A stretch of DNA of 64,000 nt from Flagellimonas meridianipacifica (GTDB lineage Bacteria > Bacteroidota > Bacteroidia > Flavobacteriales > Flavobacteriaceae), in the NCBI RefSeq assembly GCF_003001695.1, contig NZ_PVYX01000002.1, positions 1,178,001 through 1,242,000 on the forward strand, written 5' to 3'. Position 1 is the first letter of the stretch; every line of letters begins with the position of its first letter. Positions 1 to 9,524 of the stretch are shown here, one piece after another. A model generated the notes under the pieces. That model was not told where the DNA came from, made no database searches, and worked only from the letters and a program-made list of their open reading frames with translations. Made by a program: the position numbers and the translations under genes.

Positions 1-188
1 ACAAAATACTGGCGCATTTCGGGGCCAATACTCTCCAACCAATATCGCAAGTGACCAACGATAGGAAAATTATGCTTTATGGTATGGGACTTCTGAAAAA
101 AGATATCCCAGATGGCCACAAGGAGCAAAAAGAAAAGTACCCAACCCCACCAAGGGATACTTATTAGAAAATCCATAAAGGAGTCCAT
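1..188 (-). CDS. FMN-binding glutamate synthase family protein, N-terminal fragment
   Basis: Open from an ATG at 188 to the window edge, giving about 62 residues. The N-terminus carries one hydrophobic segment (IPWWGWVLFFLLLVAIW), followed by HNFPIVGHLRYWLESIGPE and MRQYF. That second stretch is typical of the start of the GltB-like, FMN-binding glutamate synthase-related membrane proteins, upstream of their FMN barrel. The catalytic domain lies outside the window, so activity cannot be judged. The amidohydrolase upstream on the same strand ends only 2 bases before this start, so the two are probably co-transcribed. Family call is from recognition of the N-terminal motif only. Confidence 0.7.
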   Translation of the reverse strand, partial: MDSFMDFLISIPWWGWVLFFLLLVAIWDIFFQKSHTIKHNFPIVGHLRYWLESIGPEMRQYF

Positions 189-190
189 AG

Positions 191-1465
191 TTACATATTC
201 AAATAATCCAACGCCAATTCTGTCATAGCTTTTACGCCAAGCTGCATACCGGCATCATCGATTAGAAAATCAGGAGTATGATGGGGATAGGATTCTGTAT
301 TGCCAGGGGTCATGCCTCCAAGGAAAAAGAAAAATCCTGGAACATCCCTTTGGAAATAAGAAAAATCCTCTGCTCCCGTGATAGCTTTTTGTGCAATAAC
401 ATTTCCATCACCTGCTACGCGTTGGAGGGTGGGTAACATCTGCTGCGCCAATTCTGGTATATTAAAGGTTATGTCCGTAGCATCTTTTATTTCGCAGGTA
501 GCTTCGCCACCATACGCTTTGGCAATATCGGCCACCATTTCTTTCATTCGCTTGTTGATATGATCTTTCATGTCATAGTCCAATGTTCTAATAGTACCAA
601 GCATTTCGGCAGATTCGGGGATGATGTTAAATCGCACCCCACTTTTGATTTTACCCACAGTAATGACTGCAGCTTCATTGGTCAGATTGGCCTCTCTACT
701 GATTATGGTCTGTAGCCCGTCAATAATCTTAGCACTAATCAAGATAGGGTCCACACCACTCCAAGGTTGAGAGCCATGACTTTGTTTTCCCTTTACCTTT
801 ATTGTAAAACTTTGGGCAGCAGCCAAGGCACCGCCTATTTTATAGCGAATGGTCCCAACCGGGGTTTGTGAATTGATATGTAGTCCAAAAATGGCATCTA
901 CATCTGGGTTCTTTAAAACCCCTTCTTTCACCATAAGCAAAGCCCCACCTTCTTCGCCCGGAGGCGCTCCTTCTTCCGCTGGTTGAAAAACAAACTTGAC
1001 CGTGCCATTTATTTTGTCTTTGTTTTTCGACAGAACTTCTGCCACACCCATCAGAATAGCAGTATGGGTATCGTGACCACAGGCATGCATCACACCGACC
1101 TTTTCACCCAAAAACTCTGTAGTTACAGTAGATTTAAAGGGGAGGTCATTCCTTTCGGTGACAGGCAGTGCATCAATATCCGCGCGTAGCGCTACTACCT
1201 TACCAGGATTATCACCTTTCAAAACACCTACCACACCTGTATGGGCTACTCCCGTGGTGACTTCAATTCCCAATGATTTTAGATGATTGGCAATTTTTTC
1301 TGCGGTTTTGAATTCACGATTGCTTAATTCTGGGTTTTGGTGGATGTCATGTCGCCATTCAATTACTTTGTTTTCGATAGCCGCATAATCCTTTTCCAAA
1401 TTTGGTCCTTGAGCCCATATAGCAAGGCAAGAACAGAAACATGCTAGGGTTAAAATCTTCTTCAT
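191..1465 (-). CDS. secreted M20D amidohydrolase (N-acyl-amino-acid/hippurate type)
   Basis: Predicted zinc amidohydrolase that releases an amino acid from an N-acyl conjugate, 424 residues, the usual length of the M20D (AmhX/IAA-amino acid hydrolase) family. An N-terminal signal (MKKILTLACFCSCLAIWAQG) points to export. Metal-site motifs are intact: HDIHQNPELS near residue 40, ALRADIDALPV, MHACGHDTHTA with the family Cys and His, QPAEEG, FGLHI, and the C-terminal GAEDFSYF and PHHTPDF. The dimerisation lid domain lies between the metal motifs. ATG at 1463-1465. It sits 4 bases after a DsrE-like gene and 2 bases before the glutamate-synthase-like gene, forming an operon. The actual acyl substrate cannot be told from sequence. 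Confidence 0.9.
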   Translation of the reverse strand: MKKILTLACFCSCLAIWAQGPNLEKDYAAIENKVIEWRHDIHQNPELSNREFKTAEKIANHLKSLGIEVTTGVAHTGVVGVLKGDNPGKVVALRADIDALPVTERNDLPFKSTVTTEFLGEKVGVMHACGHDTHTAILMGVAEVLSKNKDKINGTVKFVFQPAEEGAPPGEEGGALLMVKEGVLKNPDVDAIFGLHINSQTPVGTIRYKIGGALAAAQSFTIKVKGKQSHGSQPWSGVDPILISAKIIDGLQTIISREANLTNEAAVITVGKIKSGVRFNIIPESAEMLGTIRTLDYDMKDHINKRMKEMVADIAKAYGGEATCEIKDATDITFNIPELAQQMLPTLQRVAGDGNVIAQKAITGAEDFSYFQRDVPGFFFFLGGMTPGNTESYPHHTPDFLIDDAGMQLGVKAMTELALDYLNM

Positions 1466-1469
1466 TGTA

Positions 1470-2009
1470 TTAAAATTTAATGAGTTGATAGCCTTTGTTT
1501 TGTAGTTGAATCAATGCTGTCATGGCCGAAAGGGAGATTTGGACTCCTGAAATTAGGTCTTCTTTGGGATAATCCCTGGATTTTGAGGATTGACCACATA
1601 AAATAATCTCCACCCCCGAATCCATAAGTTGATTAATCATATCATGATTAGGATTTGGGGAGCCAAAACGAGCTTGGTATGCTTGGTTCGTAATCACATC
1701 TTTAGCTGCTTTGCCATGAATAACCAATGCCACTTTTAGTTGTGATTCTGGCACACCGCTTTGAGCGTGCATATTTAAAAAACGGGCAGCAGTTTCAATG
1801 CTTCTGTTCAGTGCTGTAGGCGATTTTGGACTGTTCATCACATCAAAAACCACTTTGTATTCCATGGTTGTGTCCGTTGCAAAGTCAGGATTCTCAATTT
1901 TCCACACTTTCCCATATTCCTTCAATACGGGACCTGCTTTTTTTTCTTGGGCCGATATCAGCATTGGTAGAATTAAAATTGAAGGAAGGAAAAAGTCGGA
2001 TAGTTTCAT
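1470..2009 (-). CDS. exported DsrE-family protein
   Basis: 179 residues with a cleavable-looking signal (MKLSDFFLPSILILPMLISAQ), then a DsrE/DsrF-like alpha-beta fold: KVALVIHGKAAKDV, a MINQLMDSGVEIILCGQS stretch with the single conserved-position cysteine, and VQISLSAMTALIQLQNKGYQ at the end. Cytoplasmic DsrE proteins handle sulfur through this cysteine. The exported Bacteroidota versions have no established role that I know of. First gene of the three-gene minus-strand operon, with the amidohydrolase starting 4 bases after it. ATG at 2007-2009. Fold call fairly sure, function open. Confidence 0.75.
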   Translation of the reverse strand: MKLSDFFLPSILILPMLISAQEKKAGPVLKEYGKVWKIENPDFATDTTMEYKVVFDVMNSPKSPTALNRSIETAARFLNMHAQSGVPESQLKVALVIHGKAAKDVITNQAYQARFGSPNPNHDMINQLMDSGVEIILCGQSSKSRDYPKEDLISGVQISLSAMTALIQLQNKGYQLIKF

Positions 2010-2143
2010 TTAAAGCACCTTTAAACCCTTAAATATATTCAAATTCAGGAGAATGCCGCTCTGTTTATAACTATTAAAAGGATGATTTTATCATGAGTAC
2101 ATAATTGGCTAATTTCACCCTTGCTTTTAAAACGAAATAGGCC

Positions 2144-4474
2144 TTGAGTACGTTTTTGGATGAATTGAATGATGCGCAGCGTGCACCGGTTTTGCATAAG
2201 GATGGCCCTTTGATGGTTATTGCAGGAGCTGGGTCGGGAAAGACAAGGGTGCTCACATATCGTATTGCCCATTTGATGGAACAAGGTGTGGATTCCTTCA
2301 ATATTTTGGCACTTACCTTTACCAATAAGGCGGCCAAGGAAATGAAAAAGAGAATCGCTACCATTGTAGGGAACTCTGAGGCCAAAAACCTTTGGATGGG
2401 CACATTTCACTCGGTTTTTGCCAAACTATTGCGATTTGAAAGTGATAAATTAGGTTACCCTAGCAACTTCACTATTTATGATACCCAAGATTCTCAGCGT
2501 CTGATTGCTTCCATCATAAAAGAGATGGGATTGGATAAGGATATCTACAAGTATAAGCAGATTCAGAACCGTATATCTTCCTACAAAAACAGTTTGATTA
2601 CAGTTAAGGCATATTTTCAGAATCCGGAATTGGTTGAAGCAGATGCCATGGCAAAACGGCCAAGGTTGGGAGAAATCTATCAAAACTACGTGGAACGTTG
2701 TTTTAAAGCAGGCGCCATGGATTTTGATGATTTACTATTACGCACCAATGAGCTTTTGACCCGATTTCCTGAAGTATTGATGAAGTATCAGGAGCGGTTT
2801 AAATATATTCTGGTGGATGAGTATCAGGATACCAACCATTCTCAGTACCTGATTGTCAAGGCCCTGTCCGATCGCTACCAGAATATTTGTGTGGTAGGGG
2901 ATGATGCGCAAAGTATCTACTCGTTTCGGGGAGCGAACATCAGTAATATTTTGAATTTTCAAAGGGATTATGACGATGTTGCCGTGTATAGATTGGAACA
3001 GAACTATCGGTCCACAAAGAATATTGTAAATGCGGCCAATTCCATTATCGCAAAGAACAAGAACCAATTAGAAAAGGTGGTTTGGACCTCAAATGACGAG
3101 GGGAATCCCATCAAAATACATCGGAGTGTTACCGATGCAGAGGAGGGTAGGTATGTAGCTTCGTCCATTTTTGAAAACAGGATGCAACATCAATTACAGA
3201 ATGGGGAGTTCACCGTATTGTACAGAACCAATTCACAATCCAGAGCCATTGAGGACGCATTGCGCAAGAGAGACATTCCGTATAGAATTTACGGAGGACT
3301 TTCCTTTTATCAGCGAAAAGAGATTAAAGATGTGCTGGCTTATTTGCGAATGGTAATAAATCCAAAAGATGAAGAAGCTTTAAAACGTATTATCAATTTT
3401 CCAGCAAGGGGAATCGGGCAAACCACGATTGACAAGCTTGTGGTAGCTGCAAATCACTATGGCCGTTCCATTTTTGAGGTTATGGAAAATTTGGACAAAC
3501 TCCAATTAAAGATTAATACCGGAACCCAGCGTAAATTGGAAGACTTTGTGACAATGATCAAAAGTTTCCAAATCATGAACGAAGGAAGTGATGCCTTTAC
3601 CTTGGCCGAGCATGTGGCTAAAAAAACAGGATTACTTCTTGAGTTCAAAAAGGATGGTACTCCTGAGGGGATAGCACGGATGGAAAACATTGAGGAGTTG
3701 TTGAACGGTATCAAAGATTTTGTAGAAGGGCAGAAAGAGTTAGCAGATGCAACCGGAAGCTTGACCGAGTTTTTGGAAGATGTGGCTTTGGCAACTGATA
3801 TGGATAAAGAAACTGCGGATGATGACCGAGTAGCGCTAATGACCATTCACTTGGCGAAAGGGCTGGAATTTCCTTATGTGTACATTGTCGGAATGGAAGA
3901 GGATTTGTTCCCCTCGGCAATGAGCATGAATACCCGAAGTGAGCTAGAGGAAGAGAGACGCCTTTTTTATGTGGCACTAACTCGTGCAGAGAAACAGGCC
4001 TATTTGACCTATACGCAAAATCGGTATCGATGGGGAAAATTGATAGATGCGGAACCAAGTCGATTTTTGGAGGAAATCGATGAAAAGTATGTAGAGAATT
4101 TAACTCCGGTAAACGATGGATACCGTTATAAGTCCATGATTGATGCCAATATTTTTGGTGAAGTGGATAAGAGTAAGCTTCGTTTGAGCAAACCAACCAA
4201 TGGAACCCCACCCACGAGTCAAAGGCCTAACGAAAATCAACTTCGCAAGCTGCGGAGACTGAAACCTGAATTGAGCTCTCCGTCTTCCCAAACCAATGTC
4301 GTGGATACTAATCTATCAGCTGGTATGAGAGTTAATCACACCCGGTTTGGAAAAGGAAAAGTCCTGAAAATTGAGGGAGTGGGCAACGATAAAAAGGCTG
4401 AAATCCAGTTTGAACAAGGAGATGTAAAAAAACTACTACTTCGGTTCGCTAAATTGGAAATCTTGGAAGATTAA
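2144..4474 (+). CDS. uvrD: UvrD/PcrA-type superfamily 1 DNA helicase
   Basis: 776-residue ATP-dependent 3'-5' helicase used in excision repair and for stripping proteins from DNA. Walker A is AGAGSGKT at residues 27-34, motif Ia ALTFTNKAAKEM follows, Walker B is VDEYQD at 224-229, then GDDAQSIYSFRGA, LEQNYRST, and VALMTIHLAKGLEF with EEERRLFYVALTRA near the C-terminal core. The last 60 residues form a Tudor-like tail (MRVNHTRFGKGKV) as in PcrA. The start must be TTG at 2144-2146: the in-frame codon two upstream is TAG (2138-2140) and no ATG precedes the Q-motif region. Convergent with the sensor kinase, and the two stop codons share the bases TTAA. In this phylum the paralogue may be called pcrA. 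Confidence 0.95.
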   Translation: MSTFLDELNDAQRAPVLHKDGPLMVIAGAGSGKTRVLTYRIAHLMEQGVDSFNILALTFTNKAAKEMKKRIATIVGNSEAKNLWMGTFHSVFAKLLRFESDKLGYPSNFTIYDTQDSQRLIASIIKEMGLDKDIYKYKQIQNRISSYKNSLITVKAYFQNPELVEADAMAKRPRLGEIYQNYVERCFKAGAMDFDDLLLRTNELLTRFPEVLMKYQERFKYILVDEYQDTNHSQYLIVKALSDRYQNICVVGDDAQSIYSFRGANISNILNFQRDYDDVAVYRLEQNYRSTKNIVNAANSIIAKNKNQLEKVVWTSNDEGNPIKIHRSVTDAEEGRYVASSIFENRMQHQLQNGEFTVLYRTNSQSRAIEDALRKRDIPYRIYGGLSFYQRKEIKDVLAYLRMVINPKDEEALKRIINFPARGIGQTTIDKLVVAANHYGRSIFEVMENLDKLQLKINTGTQRKLEDFVTMIKSFQIMNEGSDAFTLAEHVAKKTGLLLEFKKDGTPEGIARMENIEELLNGIKDFVEGQKELADATGSLTEFLEDVALATDMDKETADDDRVALMTIHLAKGLEFPYVYIVGMEEDLFPSAMSMNTRSELEEERRLFYVALTRAEKQAYLTYTQNRYRWGKLIDAEPSRFLEEIDEKYVENLTPVNDGYRYKSMIDANIFGEVDKSKLRLSKPTNGTPPTSQRPNENQLRKLRRLKPELSSPSSQTNVVDTNLSAGMRVNHTRFGKGKVLKIEGVGNDKKAEIQFEQGDVKKLLLRFAKLEILED

Positions 4475-6309
4475 GAAACACGTAATATGGTCTCTCTAGT
4501 CAAGTTCGTGGGTACTGTAAACGAGAACGTACTACCTTTTCCTTCTTTGGATTCTATGTAAATCATACCGTTGTTACGTTGTATAAAATCCTTGCAGATT
4601 GCAAAACCAAGACCTGTACCTTCTTCATTATCTGTCCCTTTGGTAGAAATGTTTTCTTTGGAGGAATTGAGTAGCTCTTCGCACTGCGCTTTACTCATGC
4701 CTATTCCAGTATCTTTCACCTTTACTTTTAAATTTTCTTCCTCTTCTATAACATCAACACTTATAGAATCACCACTTTCGGTGAATTTTAAAGCATTGGA
4801 CAATAAATTCCGTACTACGAAATCAATCATATCCTTATCTGCATAGACATTTGAAACCTTCTTGGGCTTATAACTTATGGTTATATCCTTTCGCATTGCA
4901 TTCTCTTTAAAGAGCTCGACGTTTTTTTCAATTACATTGAAGATATTGAATGATTTTTTTGATACTTCATGATCATTCATTTGGGATTTGGCCCAATTCA
5001 ACAAGTTATCCAACAATAACTGTAGGTTCTGGGAAGCATCCGATAGGTATTTTACAAACATCTTTTTTTCTGCCTCTCCCAATTCCTCTTTGTCCTCCTT
5101 TAAAATATTGGCCAGTGAAAGCACATTTCCTGTATGACCACGCAAATCGTGTGATATTATGGAAAAGAACTTATCCTTTATTCTGGAAGCTTCTTTTAGC
5201 TCATTTTCAGATTCTACTAATTTGCCATTCAAGGAATGCAGAATCTTGTTTTTCTCACTCAATGTAGTAATCTGTTTTCGGATTTTGGCTACCAATCCAT
5301 TATAGGTTCCGGTGAGCTTGTCAATTTCCGTTATTTTTAAACTTTTGGATTTGTCCAACTGTCCCTCAAAATTGTTCTGAACAATGGAATCCATGTCAGA
5401 AATCAAGGTCTTGATGGGTTTTGCGATATGACTTGAGAAAACGAATGCTGATAGAATTGCGAACAACATGGTAATCATAAAGAATAACACCAAATAGGAT
5501 TTAATGGAAGCGGTCATCAACTCGGAATCTGCATCTACCAAAGTATATAGTGCTGCAGTATTTGTGCTCAGTTTGGCTTGGATTGCCTGGATTTCTTTGA
5601 TTAAGCCTGAATTGCCATTTCCGATTTTACGATCTAGGGAAGTAATCACATTGAAGTTTCTTTGATATCCCCTTAAGAGCTCGAAAGTTATCATATCCGC
5701 TTCGGGAGCGTTTCGTAAACGTTCCAATATGGTATTGCAAAGCATATTAAGTTCTTTCACATAACTAGGGTCTTTACGAAGGAAGAAATCTTTTTCCACC
5801 CTTCGTATCTGCAAGATTTCCACTAATTCAACGCCCTTAGCCTCGCTTTCCAACTGATGAATACTTCTTCGCATTTCGCCAATGGTGCCAAAGTTGTGAA
5901 ATCCCTTTTTTTGAATAAGCTCAACGACTTGAACTATTTTGAAATTGAGTTCATCCAAATCTGTCGTTATTCGTCTTAGGCGTTTATCAACTGTGTTGTT
6001 CGTATTGTAGTTAGCTTGGCGAATATCTTCCAGCGCTTCCTTGGAATTTTTAATGTATGCTTGATATTCTTTTAAATGTTTGGAAGATTTTTCAAGGTAG
6101 AACTCATCTTGTTTGGTGTCAAAATCGAGGATTTGGAAAAACTTATTGTCCGCTTTTAGCCGGTTACCATCAAAAACGGCCACACTCTCACGCAAAGTCT
6201 TTGCATTGTCTATCTTTTTGAGACTGTTGAATGCAAACAAAAGGAAGGGACCTATAAGAAGGAAAAGTACGAGAAAAGCAATTAGAACCCGACCTCTAAT
6301 GGTGTTCAT
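4471..6309 (-). CDS. membrane sensor histidine kinase (orphan)
   Basis: 612 residues. Two membrane segments (about residues 8-30 and 271-292) bracket a largely helical sensor region of about 240 residues. A HAMP-like linker (HIAKPIKTLISDMDSIVQNN) follows, then a coiled coil, then the DHp H-box FFSIISHDLRGH with the phospho-accepting His at about 387. The catalytic domain has an N-box NLLSNALKFT, a G1 box VKDTGIGM and a G2 box GTGLGFAICKDF. No response regulator lies next to it, so its partner is elsewhere. ATG at 6307-6309. The sensor domain is not one I recognise, so the signal is unknown. The final stop codon overlaps that of the convergent helicase gene. Confidence 0.92.
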   Translation of the reverse strand: MNTIRGRVLIAFLVLFLLIGPFLLFAFNSLKKIDNAKTLRESVAVFDGNRLKADNKFFQILDFDTKQDEFYLEKSSKHLKEYQAYIKNSKEALEDIRQANYNTNNTVDKRLRRITTDLDELNFKIVQVVELIQKKGFHNFGTIGEMRRSIHQLESEAKGVELVEILQIRRVEKDFFLRKDPSYVKELNMLCNTILERLRNAPEADMITFELLRGYQRNFNVITSLDRKIGNGNSGLIKEIQAIQAKLSTNTAALYTLVDADSELMTASIKSYLVLFFMITMLFAILSAFVFSSHIAKPIKTLISDMDSIVQNNFEGQLDKSKSLKITEIDKLTGTYNGLVAKIRKQITTLSEKNKILHSLNGKLVESENELKEASRIKDKFFSIISHDLRGHTGNVLSLANILKEDKEELGEAEKKMFVKYLSDASQNLQLLLDNLLNWAKSQMNDHEVSKKSFNIFNVIEKNVELFKENAMRKDITISYKPKKVSNVYADKDMIDFVVRNLLSNALKFTESGDSISVDVIEEEENLKVKVKDTGIGMSKAQCEELLNSSKENISTKGTDNEEGTGLGFAICKDFIQRNNGMIYIESKEGKGSTFSFTVPTNLTRETILRVS

Positions 6310-6416
6310 GACGGAAGATTTGGACTTAAATTTTTCTAGTCCTTAGAACGCTGTTTTGGAGTCAATATTGCAATTAATCGATATAATGTAGCACTACATC
6401 GATGGTTTGTGTATAA

Positions 6417-7727
6417 TTATTGTACATAAGTGCAGTAAGATTGTCCTGTGGACTGAAGCATGGGAGACGTATCCAAAAACGATAGCACTAATATTTCAAA
6501 ACGTTGAAGTTCATCTTGACAATTGGAAAAATCCAACTCTTCCAGCCTCTTATTGTCTATTTGTTGGCTAAATATCAACTGGTTACCCCTAATGATTGCA
6601 TCAGCAACATAGATGGAATAAACAATCTTGTTTTGATCTAGGTCATATATGTATATTGGAGAGCTCTCTGGAACTCCATATCCCATAAAGAAGAGATATG
6701 TTGTGTTTTTTGCAACAAGGTTCATATGGCCATTAAAATCCATAGTAGATTCTTCACCCAATTTTGAATGATAAATTGTTATTTCGCTTTTCTCGTTTTC
6801 TTCATTATAGTTGTCAATCACTTTTAATCCATCTTTAAAGAGGAATGTATCCTGATTGTGTGTTACAGAGGTTGAAATGGGCACTTCGGAACCTCGTAGC
6901 ATTTGATGTGAACCCGAAAGATTTTTTCTGAAGTCTTCTTTGATCATTATGCTATCCAGTTCATAAAGTTTCTCCTCGTATTTTTTTCCATTGAAAACAT
7001 AAGGTTTGAATGCGAATCCATGTTTTGAGGAATTGTTTTCAAATAACATTAGACCCTCATCATTCAATGTTGGTGTTTCCAGCCACGATCCACTGGATTT
7101 ACCGGACCGATAGGGATTTTCCCAGCTACTCTTGTTGCCCGGAAATATTTTTCTTTTTACAAATTGACTATTTTGAACTCCAATCGCATCAATACGATTG
7201 AAAAAATCATAATTGGAAGTTTTTCCTGTACCATGAAGCAAATAGATGGGCGCTTCGGAAGCATCTTTCAAGAGAAATATAGAATCATATTTGATGGATT
7301 TATCTACGTCAAGTTCTTCGATAGTTATTCCAAAGGTATTTTTACCAAAAATCAAGCTTTTATATTCGCCCTGAGACCCTCCCAAGCGCGTGTTCCAATT
7401 TACAATAGTCAGCTTTCCGTCTTTGGATTGACTTAAAAACGACTGGGTTTGTTCGTCATTGTTTATTCTAACTAGCTCATCAAATTCTTTAGAAGAACGG
7501 ATGTTTTGTAATAGGTTTTTAAGTTTGGTATTATACGTTATAGCTTGGATTTCAAAATCAGAAAGACTTTGTGAAAGCCCGGATAGGCTTTTTATCCAAA
7601 TAGGAACGCTATCCAGTGGAAGGGTTTGCTGTTTGGTGCTTTTAAGAACTGTAAGTGATTGATTTCTATTCTTTTTACAGCTCATAAAAAGAAAAATGAG
7701 GATAAAGAGGAAGTACTTAGGGCGCAT
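6417..7727 (-). CDS. hypothetical lipoprotein
   Basis: I do not recognise this 436-residue protein. The frame is open further upstream, but the ATG at 7725-7727 is preferred because it gives a clean lipoprotein signal, MRPKYFLFILIFLFMSCKK, with the acylated Cys at residue 17. The extra upstream residues would put a charged leader in front of that signal. After the signal the protein is rich in Asp, Lys, Asn and Ser, and mixes beta-strand-like stretches such as NTTYLFFMGYGVPESSPIYIY with no clear motif. A beta-propeller or other exported surface fold is possible but not shown. It stands alone on the minus strand between the sensor kinase and the divergent YciO/Sua5 gene. Confidence 0.7.
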   Translation of the reverse strand: MRPKYFLFILIFLFMSCKKNRNQSLTVLKSTKQQTLPLDSVPIWIKSLSGLSQSLSDFEIQAITYNTKLKNLLQNIRSSKEFDELVRINNDEQTQSFLSQSKDGKLTIVNWNTRLGGSQGEYKSLIFGKNTFGITIEELDVDKSIKYDSIFLLKDASEAPIYLLHGTGKTSNYDFFNRIDAIGVQNSQFVKRKIFPGNKSSWENPYRSGKSSGSWLETPTLNDEGLMLFENNSSKHGFAFKPYVFNGKKYEEKLYELDSIMIKEDFRKNLSGSHQMLRGSEVPISTSVTHNQDTFLFKDGLKVIDNYNEENEKSEITIYHSKLGEESTMDFNGHMNLVAKNTTYLFFMGYGVPESSPIYIYDLDQNKIVYSIYVADAIIRGNQLIFSQQIDNKRLEELDFSNCQDELQRFEILVLSFLDTSPMLQSTGQSYCTYVQ

Positions 7728-7896
7728 TTGCAAGAAGCTTTGACCGAAAGTTCTTTTTTTATAATCAATGGATTTAGTTAAAACTTGTGGATACTTGTTT
7801 GGAATTGATGAATGGGCCAAATCAATACATTTCTTTTGAATGCTTACCAGATAATGCCCTCAATTTGTAAATAATGTTGCTTACCTTGTATTAACA

Positions 7897-8517
7897 ATGG
7901 CAGAGCTGATAAAACTTTTTGAAGAGAATCCCAATCCAAAACAGGTAGAGAAGGTAGCCAACGTTCTCCGCAAAGGCGGATTGGTGATTTATCCCACTGA
8001 TACAGTATATGGCCTAGGTTGTGATATTACCAATACTAAGGCTCTTGAGCGAATTGCCCGTATAAAGGGAATTAAATTGGCAAAGGCGAACTGGTCTTTT
8101 GTTTGTGCCGATTTGAGCAATCTATCCGATTTTGTTCGACAGATTGACTCTGCTACTTTCAAAATTCTGAAAAGAGCTCTTCCTGGACCTTATACTTTTA
8201 TTTTGCCCGGCAGCAATAATCTTCCCAAGGATTTTAAGAAGAGAAAAACCGTTGGAATTCGCGTTCCAGATAATGAGATTGCTAGAGCTCTGGTGCTTGA
8301 ATTGGGCAATCCAATTGTGTCCACTTCCATTTATGATGAGGATGATATTTTGGAGTATACCACTGACCCCGAACTCATCTTTGAGAAGTGGCAAAACTTG
8401 GTTGATGTTGTTGTGGATGGGGGGTATGGAGGAAATATCGCTTCTACTATAATTGATTTGTCCACAGGTATTCCCGAAGTAGTTAGAGAAGGAAAAGGGA
8501 GTATAGATATTTTCTAA
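7897..8517 (+). CDS. YciO/Sua5/TsaC family (L-threonylcarbamoyladenylate synthase-like) protein
   Basis: 206 residues, single YrdC-like domain. Motifs include KGGLVIYPTDTVYGLGCDI near the N-terminus, ALERIARIKGIK, RALPGPYTFIL, KTVGIRVPDN, NPIVSTS and STIIDLS...VVREGKGS at the end. The family makes threonylcarbamoyl-AMP for the universal tRNA t6A37 modification. The length and the arrangement fit the YciO branch better than the long Sua5 proteins, so a true TsaC role is likely but not certain. ATG at 7897. Monocistronic, followed by a strong hairpin shared with the convergent ompA-like gene. Confidence 0.85.
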   Translation: MAELIKLFEENPNPKQVEKVANVLRKGGLVIYPTDTVYGLGCDITNTKALERIARIKGIKLAKANWSFVCADLSNLSDFVRQIDSATFKILKRALPGPYTFILPGSNNLPKDFKKRKTVGIRVPDNEIARALVLELGNPIVSTSIYDEDDILEYTTDPELIFEKWQNLVDVVVDGGYGGNIASTIIDLSTGIPEVVREGKGSIDIF

Positions 8518-8521
8518 AAAA

Positions 8522-8544
8522 ATAGGCCGCTATTAGCGGCCTAT
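8522..8544. terminator. bidirectional hairpin terminator
   Basis: A perfect 10-bp stem, ATAGGCCGCT / AGCGGCCTAT, with a 3-base loop (ATT). On the minus strand it is followed by a run of six T, so it terminates the OmpA-like gene best. On the plus strand it follows the YciO/Sua5 stop by about 5 bases with a weak T tract. Confidence 0.9.
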
Positions 8545-8566
8545 CATAAATAAGTTTGGAATTGTA

Positions 8567-9439
8567 TTATTTTCCAGTACCTCCAATGGCTGGATCTTTC
8601 ATCCCTTCTTCAATCATATTGTAGAACTGATCGATTTTAGGTAATACTACAATTCTGGTTCTTCTATTTTTTGCTCTTTCAGCAGCCGTATCATTTGAAG
8701 CCAATGGTACGTAGTAACTTCTACCTGCAGCGGTCATGCGCTTAGGATCTACGTTGAACTCATTTTGCAGGGTTCTTACTATGGATGTAGCACGTTTTGC
8801 ACTCAAATCCCAGTTGTCTACCAAAACACCACTAGAGAACGGTACATTATCCGTGTGCCCCTCAACCAAGAATTCAAAATCAGGTTTGTTGTTTACAACC
8901 TTGGCAACCTTGCCAAGTACACTTTTTGCTGCTGCAGTTATATTGTAGCTTCCACTTCTGAACAAAAGTTTGTCCGAGATAGAAACAAATACTACACCTT
9001 TTTCAACACTGATTTCAATGTCTTCATCATCCAGGTTACCCAATACACCTTTTAGGCTTTGTACCAATGATAAGTTTACGGAATCCCTTCGAGTAACCGC
9101 ATCTTGAAGTCTACGGATGGTTAAATCCTTTTCTTTCAAACTTTCTAAAGACTTTTCAAGGTTTTCAGCACCTTTTGTGGTTAGGGTAGTCAAGTTCCCC
9201 ATGTTGTTTATCAATTCTTGATTGTTTGCTTTTAAGAAAGCATTTTGGTCCTCAAGCGTCTTCAACCTAGAATCAGCAGTAGCTTTTTCTTCAAGACAGT
9301 CGTTCAACTTAACAGTGGCAGAATTTAATAAATCCTGGGTTTCTTTTTGTTTAGCTTCAAGGTCTGCATATTTCTTTTGCGAAACACAAGAAGATAATAA
9401 AACAGCCATTGTCAATGTTCCTAGAAGTACTTTTTTCAT
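8567..9439 (-). CDS. OmpA-family peptidoglycan-associated lipoprotein
   Basis: 290 residues. Lipoprotein signal MKKVLLGTLTMAVLLSSC with Cys18, a coiled-coil region of about 100 residues (LEAKQKETQDLLNS through NLEKSLESLKEKDLTIRRLQ), then an OmpA C-terminal domain. That domain has LLFRSGSYNI, FLVEGHTDNVPF and WDLSAKRATSIVRTL, and ends with AERAKNRRTRIVV, the peptidoglycan-binding signature with its conserved Asp and Arg. It probably tethers the outer membrane to the wall in a Pal/MotB-like way. ATG at 9437-9439. A TAnnTTTG promoter element lies upstream at 9484-9491 and a strong terminator follows. Confidence 0.92.
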   Translation of the reverse strand: MKKVLLGTLTMAVLLSSCVSQKKYADLEAKQKETQDLLNSATVKLNDCLEEKATADSRLKTLEDQNAFLKANNQELINNMGNLTTLTTKGAENLEKSLESLKEKDLTIRRLQDAVTRRDSVNLSLVQSLKGVLGNLDDEDIEISVEKGVVFVSISDKLLFRSGSYNITAAAKSVLGKVAKVVNNKPDFEFLVEGHTDNVPFSSGVLVDNWDLSAKRATSIVRTLQNEFNVDPKRMTAAGRSYYVPLASNDTAAERAKNRRTRIVVLPKIDQFYNMIEEGMKDPAIGGTGK

Positions 9440-9483
9440 AAATCTGAGTATAAATTAGCGATATTGATTCCTTTATTTGTGGC

Positions 9484-9491
9484 CAAAATTA
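9484..9491 (-). promoter_or_regulatory. predicted -7 element for the OmpA-family gene
   Basis: Reading the minus strand, TAATTTTG matches the Bacteroidota consensus TAnnTTTG. It lies about 45 bases before the ATG at 9439. A -33 TTTG at the usual 19-base spacing is not evident. Confidence 0.45.
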
Positions 9492-9524
9492 GAGAAAAAC
9501 CAAAGTCCCAATATTCCGCTATCG

